The notes under the pieces are model-generated. The model searched no databases, was not told where the DNA came from, and saw only the letters and a program-made list of their open reading frames with translations. Made by a program: the position numbers and the translations under genes. Of a DNA stretch of 11,764 nucleotides, positions 7,097 through 11,764 are shown piece by piece; position 1 is the first letter of the stretch; each line of letters starts with the position of its first letter. Origin of the DNA: Rhodospirillales bacterium (GTDB lineage: Bacteria > Pseudomonadota > Alphaproteobacteria > Rhodospirillales > Casp-alpha2); NCBI GenBank assembly GCA_018664265.1, contig JABJOR010000284.1, positions 1 to 11,764 of the forward strand, read 5' to 3'.

Positions 7097-7114
7097 TCAA
7101 TAAGCCTCTAACAA
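7088..7114 (-). promoter_or_regulatory. Possible promoter for the ATPase-greB unit
   Basis: On the minus strand, TTGTTA (7114-7109) and TATTAT (7093-7088) are separated by 15 bases; shifting to CTTGTT gives 16. Transcription would begin near 7081. That would exclude the GTG start at 7096 and leave the ATG at 7078 almost leaderless or the ATG at 7057 with about 24 leader bases. The spacing is short, so this is tentative. Confidence 0.3.
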
Positions 7115-7117
7115 GCC
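7099..7117. repeat. Short direct repeat AAnAAGCC in the divergent promoter region
   Basis: AATAAGCC (7099-7106) and AACAAGCC (7110-7117) recur with an 11-base period, about one helical turn, overlapping the predicted minus-strand promoter. They could be paired binding half-sites for a regulator, but two short copies may also be chance. Confidence 0.25.
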
Positions 7118-7136
7118 ATTCTGATAGCCTTTCTCA

Positions 7137-7164
7137 TTGCAAAAGGCGGCTACCGGGTTATATT
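7137..7164 (+). promoter_or_regulatory. Probable promoter of yajC-secD-secF
   Basis: TTGCAA (7137-7142) and TATATT (7159-7164) are separated by 16 bases, a fair sigma70-type match, with a predicted start near 7171 and a leader of about 37 bases. The -10 box lies in the 7-base loop of a small palindrome with arms CCGGG (7153-7157) and CCCGG (7165-7169). Confidence 0.45.
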
Positions 7165-7207
7165 CCCGGCAAGAATTCACAGTTAAACTCGTTTTTAGGA
7201 GAAATTT

Positions 7208-7630
7208 ATGTTCATCTCGCCAGCATATGCACAGGACGCAGGTGCCGCAGCAGGCGGTGGAATTGAAGCCATTTTACCACTGGTTCTGATTTTCGTCGTG
7301 TTTTATTTCCTGCTCATTCGCCCTCAGCAGAAAAAAGCAAAAGAACACAAAGCAACCCTGAACAACATTCGCCGTGGTGATCGTATTGTTACCGGAGGTG
7401 GCATCATAGGTTCTGTGACCAAAGTCAACGATGAAACCAGCGAACTGACGGTCGAAATTGCCAAAGAAATCAAAGTCAAAGTCCGCCGTGAAATGGTTGC
7501 CCATGTGATCGACAAGACTGAGCCAGCAGCTGCAAAGGGTTCGAACGACACCCCGAAGGCTGCCAATGAAGACGCTGCTGAAAGACCAAGTTTTCTGGGC
7601 GTTTTGTTCGGCAAGAAAAAAGACAAATAA
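7208..7630 (+). CDS. yajC: Preprotein translocase subunit YajC
   Basis: This is a 140-residue single-span membrane protein of the Sec accessory complex, which joins SecD and SecF at SecYEG. A short periplasmic N-terminus (MFISPAYAQDAGAAAGGG) is followed by one helix at about residues 20-37. The family motif FLLIRPQQKKAKEHK comes next, and then the conserved cytoplasmic domain with RRGDRIVTGGGIIGSV. The C-terminal tail of about 35 residues is variable and ends in a Lys-rich FGKKKDK, so the protein is somewhat longer than E. coli YajC (about 110 residues). AGGAG lies six bases before the ATG, a good ribosome site. It is the first gene of the sec unit, 48 bases upstream of secD and divergent from the DUF815 ATPase gene. 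Confidence 0.95.
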   Translation: MFISPAYAQDAGAAAGGGIEAILPLVLIFVVFYFLLIRPQQKKAKEHKATLNNIRRGDRIVTGGGIIGSVTKVNDETSELTVEIAKEIKVKVRREMVAHVIDKTEPAAAKGSNDTPKAANEDAAERPSFLGVLFGKKKDK

Positions 7631-7678
7631 GTCCGATCACGCAATGCTCAGATACATCAACGGGGACATAGTCCGGAT

Positions 7679-9280
7679 ATGATTCATTTTGCCAAGTGGA
7701 AGATTACCCTGATATTGGGAATCTGCATACTGGGTTTGGCGTATGCCGTACCCAACTTCTTTGATAACCGGACTGTTGCATCCTTGCCGGACTGGGTGCC
7801 GCACAAGCAAGTCAGCCTGGGCCTTGATTTACAAGGCGGCTCACACCTGTTGCTGGAAGTTCAGTCCGACGCCGTGATCAAAGAATATCTGGAATCCGTT
7901 GTTGAAGGGACCCGCGCGGAGCTTCGCAAGGCAAAGATAAAATATCGTAATCTTGGTATTGCAGGTACAGGCGGGGAAGACGATCCCGCTCATGTGGTTG
8001 TTAAAATTCTTGATGCGAGCAAGCTTGATGCTGCTTTGGATCTGCTGAAAACTGTCGAAACAGGGATTTCTCTCGATTCAAACGATACTGGCATGATCAC
8101 TTTGATGCTCGATGAAAAAGCAGCCCGGGACCGCCGCAATTCAGCGATCCAGCAATCTATTGAGATCGTACGACGCCGCATTGATGAAACCGGTGTACGC
8201 GAGCCTACAATCCAGCGTCAGGGTGATGATCGAATTCTGGTTCAGCTTCCCGGGCTTGAAGATCCTGAGCGGGTCAAGCGCCTGCTTGGAAAAACGGCCA
8301 AAATGAATTTTCATCTAGTCGATCAGGAAAACAGTGTCGATAGCGCAGTTGCCGGACGCATTCCACCGGGCACCATGTTGCTGCCATCCAATGAAGTCAA
8401 CGCCGCCGGACAGGAACGCATGTACCTGATCAAGAAACGGGTCATGGTCGGTGGCGATTCACTTGTGGACGCCGCACCGTCAACCGACCAGCGCACGGGC
8501 GAGCCCATCGTCAGCTTCCGGTTTGACACCCGTGGTGCCAAGCTCTTCGGCGAAGTTACAACGGCCAATGTCAATAAACCTTTTGCGATTGTCCTCGATG
8601 GACGGGTTATCAGCGCCCCGGTCATCCGCCAGCCAATCCTCGGCGGTTCAGGACAAATCAGTGGCAGCTTTACATATCAGACCGCGCAAGACTTGGCGTT
8701 GTTGCTACGCGCTGGTGCCTTGCCGGCACCTCTAACCATTTTGGAAGAACGCACAGTTGGACCCGGATTGGGCGCTGATTCGATTGCGGCGGGTAAAATC
8801 GCCAGCATCATCGGTATGATCGGCGTGGTTGTCTTCATGGTTATTACCTATGGCCTGTTTGGCCTGATGGCTGATATTGCGCTGGTCATGAACATCTTCC
8901 TGATTCTTGGCGTGTTATCAGTTTTACAAGCCACCCTGACGCTGCCTGGTATTGCCGGGATTGTGCTGACCATCGGTATGGCTGTTGATGCCAACGTTTT
9001 AGTGTTTGAGCGCATTCGCGAAGAAGTTCGGGTTGGCCGCACCCCCATGTCGGCCATGGACGCCGGGTATTCTCGCGCTTTCAAAACCATTATTGATGCC
9101 AACGTGACGACCCTGATTGCAGCCGTTTTGCTGTATATCTTCGGCTCCGGCCCGGTACGTGGATTCTCAGTAACCCTCGCCGTCGGCATCGTCACATCCA
9201 TGTTTACAACCATTATGCTGGTTCGTCTTATTGCGGTTACCTGGCTTCATGCCAGACGCCCCAAGACGTTGCCACTTTAA
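7679..9280 (+). CDS. secD: Protein translocase subunit SecD
   Basis: SecD works with SecF to use the proton gradient for late steps of Sec export, pulling on the emerging protein from the periplasmic side. The 533-residue sequence has the family order. A first membrane helix lies near residues 7-25, then LGLDLQGGSHLLLEV (about 47-61). The periplasmic P1 domain includes RRRIDETGVREPTIQRQG and LPGLEDPERVK. A conserved FAIVLDGRVISAPVI follows near 302-316. Five C-terminal helices begin around 371. The functionally important Asp lies in GMAVDANVLVFERIREE (D437 here), the equivalent of the proton-pathway Asp of other SecD proteins. The length is typical of short alphaproteobacterial SecD. The ribosome site is weak (purine-rich GGGGAC well upstream; CCGGAT next to the ATG), so coupling or an mRNA structure may matter. 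It is followed by secF after 18 bases. Confidence 0.96.
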   Translation: MIHFAKWKITLILGICILGLAYAVPNFFDNRTVASLPDWVPHKQVSLGLDLQGGSHLLLEVQSDAVIKEYLESVVEGTRAELRKAKIKYRNLGIAGTGGEDDPAHVVVKILDASKLDAALDLLKTVETGISLDSNDTGMITLMLDEKAARDRRNSAIQQSIEIVRRRIDETGVREPTIQRQGDDRILVQLPGLEDPERVKRLLGKTAKMNFHLVDQENSVDSAVAGRIPPGTMLLPSNEVNAAGQERMYLIKKRVMVGGDSLVDAAPSTDQRTGEPIVSFRFDTRGAKLFGEVTTANVNKPFAIVLDGRVISAPVIRQPILGGSGQISGSFTYQTAQDLALLLRAGALPAPLTILEERTVGPGLGADSIAAGKIASIIGMIGVVVFMVITYGLFGLMADIALVMNIFLILGVLSVLQATLTLPGIAGIVLTIGMAVDANVLVFERIREEVRVGRTPMSAMDAGYSRAFKTIIDANVTTLIAAVLLYIFGSGPVRGFSVTLAVGIVTSMFTTIMLVRLIAVTWLHARRPKTLPL

Positions 9281-9298
9281 GGGAAGGGGAGGAAAATC

Positions 9299-10234
9299 AT
9301 GCGTGGACTTCACCTGATCCCAAGCACAATCAATCTTTCGTTTTTGCCGCACAAAACCAAGTTTTTTGCACTGAGTGTTCTGATTGTCATGGCCTCATTA
9401 GGCCTGTTTCTATCCAAGGGCTTAAGCTACGGAATCGATTTCAAGGGTGGTATTTTGCTTGAAATCCGCACCCAGCAAGCCGCCGATATCAGTGGCATGC
9501 GTGACCAGCTCGGTGGCCTTGGCCTTGGCGAAGTTTCATTGCAGGAATTCGGCGAGCCGGAAGAGGTCCTCATCCGCATCCAGCAGCAAGAAGGTGGCGA
9601 AGAGGCCCAGCAGGCCGCCGTTGCCGCCGTAAAGGCAGCGCTCGGTGAAGGCATTGAATATCGTCGCACGGAATTCGTTGGCCCAAAGGTCAGTGACGAA
9701 CTGTTCTGGGATGGCGCAAAAGCCGTAGGTCTGGCGATCATGGCTATGCTGTTTTACATCTGGATCCGGTTCGAATGGCAATTCGGTGTTGGGGCCGTAA
9801 TAGCACTGGTCCATGACGTGATTGCGACAATCGGTGTGTTCTCGCTGTTGGGGCTGGAATTCAACCTGACCACGGTTGCGGCTGTGCTGACCATTGCGGG
9901 TTATTCCATCAACGATACGGTGGTGGTTTATGACCGGGTGCGCGAGAATTTACGCAAATACAAGACACGCCCACTTGATGATCTGTTAAACGGTAGCATC
10001 AATGAAACCCTGTCACGGACCGTGATGACCAGTTTGACCACATTGATCGCTTTGACAGCGCTGTACTTCCTTGGTGGTGCAGTGATCAAGGATTTCAGCT
10101 TCGCCATGATCTTCGGCGTTATCATCGGAACCTATTCATCCATCTGTCTCGCCGTTCCAGCCCTGTTACATATGGACTTGAGCCGCACTTCGGACGATGA
10201 TGATACCGAGAGCAAGAAAGAAGTCCTTTCGTAA
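9299..10234 (+). CDS. secF: Protein translocase subunit SecF
   Basis: SecF is the heterodimer partner of SecD in the inner membrane. The 311-residue sequence starts with a helix near residues 20-38, then the SecF signature YGIDFKGGILLEI (44-56). A small periplasmic domain with EFVGPKVSDELFWDG (125-139) is followed by five more helices. The conserved motif GYSINDTVVVYDRVREN (201-217) carries the Asp at position 206, and LSRTVMTSLTTL (238-249) carries a conserved Arg; both match positions known to matter in E. coli SecF. The C-terminal tail is acidic and then Lys-rich (RTSDDDDTESKKE). AGGGGAGG-like purines end a few bases before the ATG, a strong ribosome site in contrast to secD. It is followed after 34 bases by the Mth938-domain gene. 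Confidence 0.96.
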   Translation: MRGLHLIPSTINLSFLPHKTKFFALSVLIVMASLGLFLSKGLSYGIDFKGGILLEIRTQQAADISGMRDQLGGLGLGEVSLQEFGEPEEVLIRIQQQEGGEEAQQAAVAAVKAALGEGIEYRRTEFVGPKVSDELFWDGAKAVGLAIMAMLFYIWIRFEWQFGVGAVIALVHDVIATIGVFSLLGLEFNLTTVAAVLTIAGYSINDTVVVYDRVRENLRKYKTRPLDDLLNGSINETLSRTVMTSLTTLIALTALYFLGGAVIKDFSFAMIFGVIIGTYSSICLAVPALLHMDLSRTSDDDDTESKKEVLS

Positions 10235-10268
10235 AATCTGATAGAGTTTAGAGGCAAACGCTACATCC

Positions 10269-10658
10269 ATGAGCAGTGCCATCGATATTACCCCTATGGT
10301 TCCCGAAGGAACCCCGATAATCTCTGCTTACGGTGGAGGACAATTCCGTGTGGGAAGCACTGTTTATCAAGGCTCTATCATAGCCTTACCGGATCAGGTT
10401 ATTGAATGTTCACTTTCCTTTGATGATAACTTTAACGGCAATATGCTCCAGCCAGTTATTGAGGCTACTGATAAAATTGATTTGCTAGTCGTTGGATGTG
10501 GAGAATCCTTCCATGTCCCACCAAAAGACTTGCGCTCTGCACTGAAAGAGCACAACATAATTTTGGAATGGATGGATACGGGGGCTGCATGTCGAACTTT
10601 CAATGTATTACTCGCCGAAGGTCGCCGAGTGGCAGCGGCATTAATCGTTACTGAGTAA
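10269..10658 (+). CDS. Mth938-domain (DUF498/NDUFAF3-like) protein
   Basis: This small soluble protein of 129 residues is recognised by its C-terminal family block, DTGAACRTFNVLLAEGRRVA (about 103-122), and by VVGCGESFHVPPKDLRSAL (about 74-92). The family includes mitochondrial NDUFAF3, a respiratory complex I assembly factor; the bacterial proteins are mostly uncharacterised, so a role here is not assigned. In many alphaproteobacteria a gene of this family follows secF, and that arrangement is seen here. The region before the ATG has AGAGG about 15 bases away, too far for an ideal ribosome site. The next gene starts five bases after its stop, consistent with a shared transcript. Confidence 0.88.
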   Translation: MSSAIDITPMVPEGTPIISAYGGGQFRVGSTVYQGSIIALPDQVIECSLSFDDNFNGNMLQPVIEATDKIDLLVVGCGESFHVPPKDLRSALKEHNIILEWMDTGAACRTFNVLLAEGRRVAAALIVTE

Positions 10659-10663
10659 CGGAC

Positions 10664-10957
10664 ATGATTTATCCTTTTGAGCTTCTCATGATGCTGATAG
10701 GGCTTTGTGGCATCTTAGTATTAGCCGTCTTTCACCACCACTTTCATAAAACATCATCTTCAATCTGGGCCGTCTTTGGATTCTGTATTTTTGCTACAGG
10801 TACAATACTCACCGTACTTGAAGGATTTATCTGGCACGATTTTCTGAATTATCTGGAGCATTCTTTCTATGCGATCAGCTCCATCAGCATGGCTATCTGG
10901 TGCTGGAAGCTTAAAAAGGAAGGAGAGACGGATCATGCACCCGATCGTGATACTTGA
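10664..10957 (+). CDS. Small three-helix membrane protein, unrecognised
   Basis: This 97-residue hydrophobic protein has three predicted membrane segments: about residues 5-23, 32-54 and 62-82. A His-rich turn (HHHFH, 24-28) follows the first segment. An acidic amphipathic stretch (LEGFIWHDFLNYLEH) links the second and third, and a charged tail closes the chain (KLKKEGETDHAPDRDT). I do not recognise the family. The layout resembles half of a membrane sensor module, but no kinase or cyclase domain is attached. The ATG is five bases after the Mth938-domain stop and has no convincing ribosome site, so translation probably depends on coupling. It overlaps the next small membrane gene by 23 bases in another frame. 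Coding is supported by position, consistent hydrophobic pattern and tight packing. Confidence 0.65.
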   Translation: MIYPFELLMMLIGLCGILVLAVFHHHFHKTSSSIWAVFGFCIFATGTILTVLEGFIWHDFLNYLEHSFYAISSISMAIWCWKLKKEGETDHAPDRDT

Positions 10958-11240
10958 AATCATCTCCTTAATTGCGACGTGTCTTGCTTTGGTTCTTCTA
11001 CTCAGAAAAGGAAGGTATGTTTTTTCCGCATACGGCACATACCTGAGTGCCCTAACATTGCTCTCAGTCGCAGCCATTCATTATCTGTGTCTTGCACTGC
11101 AATGGTCAGACTCAGCCCTGAACCTTGATCCGATAAAAGATGCTACAGGTGTATTGATGCCTGCATTATGGCTTGGAATGATCTATGGATTTTCCTCATC
11201 TACCCGTGAGCAAGGAAGTGATGAGAAATTCCCACACTGA
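10935..11240 (+). CDS. Second small three-helix membrane protein, unrecognised
   Basis: This 101-residue protein starts at the ATG at 10935, preceded by GGAGAG at a good distance of about eight bases; an upstream in-frame ATG at 10869 would run far into the previous gene and has no such site. Three hydrophobic segments are visible at about residues 4-23, 32-55 and 68-86. A basic turn (LRKGR) follows the first, and an acidic loop (WSDSALNLDPIKD) separates the second and third. This is the same plan as the protein encoded just upstream, so the two may form a six-helix heteromer or be diverged duplicates; I see no strong residue-level identity. The last 41 bases overlap the 3' end of the convergent gene. 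No function can be assigned. Confidence 0.65.
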   Translation: MHPIVILEIISLIATCLALVLLLRKGRYVFSAYGTYLSALTLLSVAAIHYLCLALQWSDSALNLDPIKDATGVLMPALWLGMIYGFSSSTREQGSDEKFPH

Positions 11241-11764
11241 TTTGACGGGCGATCTCATAAGCTTCTGCCATAGGGTCAATCAAGTGTTCATGCAAGGTTC
11301 GATAGCCACCGGTTTCAGCACTTCCATAAGTATCATCTTCATCAAAGACAGCACTTGTTTGCTCGGTTACCTCAAGCGGATAAACGCTGCGTAATTGCTC
11401 AAGGGCTTCAGGAATATCGAGAGACAATATAAGCGTCATAACCTTGTTTTGGGTGATTCCGTGACGATCGGCAAAGGGCGGAATTTGCGCCGCCAGAATA
11501 AAAATATGTTCAATCAGGGCAATTCGGATGGCATGCAACAAATCGAGCTGTAATCGACTGTCATTCGGGCTCTTGCCGCTTTCCAACGCCATCTGGTCGA
11601 GCACTTCATGCAAATCCATGGCGTCTTCCCGCAGATGATGAGAAAGCCGCATAACAGATTCATAGCGCATATCACCTTTGAGGGTTTTCGATAACCTTCT
11701 CAGACTCAACACCTTGTCAGGTTCGCTACCTGCATAGGCACGCGCCATCCAGTACCCACTATCA
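11200..11764 (-). CDS. Unrecognised mostly helical protein, C-terminal part (start lies beyond the window)
   Basis: The frame stays open to the right edge: residues D-S-G-Y-W precede the first visible ATG (11748), and that ATG has no clear ribosome site, so this is probably the 3' part of a longer gene. About 187 residues are visible, rich in predicted helices, with DLLHAIRIALIEHIFILAAQIPPF-like hydrophobic helices (quoted as DLLHAIRIALIEH then IFILAAQIPPF) and a His-containing end, GISHHFLAHG. No signal peptide or clear transmembrane segment is seen. The helical character and the C-terminal glycine faintly recall the end of phosphoenolpyruvate carboxylase, but the family's canonical C-terminal motif is absent and I do not rely on this. 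It is convergent with and overlaps the second small membrane gene by 41 bases. Confidence 0.6.
   Translation of the reverse strand, partial: DSGYWMARAYAGSEPDKVLSLRRLSKTLKGDMRYESVMRLSHHLREDAMDLHEVLDQMALESGKSPNDSRLQLDLLHAIRIALIEHIFILAAQIPPFADRHGITQNKVMTLILSLDIPEALEQLRSVYPLEVTEQTSAVFDEDDTYGSAETGGYRTLHEHLIDPMAEAYEIARQISVGISHHFLAHG

Noticed and set aside
7641..7675. Small GGAC-ATA-GTCC hairpin before secD
   Set aside because: A four-pair stem with a three-base loop is too small to claim as a regulatory structure.
8323..9213. Minus-strand open frames inside secD
   Set aside because: They are shadows of SecD, rich in Ser, Arg and Thr as expected from antisense of a GC-biased gene.
10869..10934. 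Upstream in-frame ATG extending the second small membrane protein
   Set aside because: It would overlap the preceding gene by 89 bases and lacks a ribosome site, while the ATG at 10935 has a good one.

Overview
The window looks like a chromosomal segment of an alphaproteobacterium, probably Rhodospirillales-like, with moderate GC content. This rests on gene content: a single-chain LivH-LivM permease, a GreB with an acidic N-terminal extension, and the block DUF815-type ATPase / yajC / secD / secF / Mth938-like protein, an order I associate with that class. Assignment below class level is inference. I see no IS element, tRNA, rRNA, CRISPR array or integrase.

Layout. (a) 1-936 (+): 3' part of an outer-membrane lipid A 3-O-deacylase (LpxR/DUF2219 family), cut by the left edge. 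(b) 933-5557 (-): a complete branched-chain-amino-acid-type (HAAT) ABC transporter, transcribed right to left as substrate-binding protein, fused permease, LivG, LivF. The last three genes overlap through 8-base start/stop junctions. A strong sigma70-like promoter with a palindrome in its spacer precedes the binding-protein gene, and a long stem-loop separates that gene from the permease gene. (c) 5647-7096 (-): a DUF815-type P-loop ATPase followed by greB, whose probable TTG start lies inside the ATPase gene. (d) 7097-7207: a divergent promoter region. (e) 7208-10658 (+): yajC, secD, secF (Sec translocon accessory complex) and an Mth938-domain protein. (f) 10664-11240 (+): two overlapping genes for small three-helix membrane proteins that I do not recognise. 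(g) 11200-11764 (-): the C-terminal part of an unrecognised mostly helical protein, entering from the right edge and overlapping the second small membrane gene tail to tail.

How it works together. The ABC genes encode one importer: periplasmic receptor, one polypeptide carrying both membrane halves, and two ATPases. YajC-SecD-SecF assist the proton-driven late steps of Sec export, and the Mth938-like gene travels with them. GreB rescues backtracked RNA polymerase and is probably co-transcribed with the ATPase. Most of the window is ordinary core genome. The less explained parts are the two small membrane genes at 10664-11240, the gene that converges on them, and the regulatory structures around the binding-protein gene.
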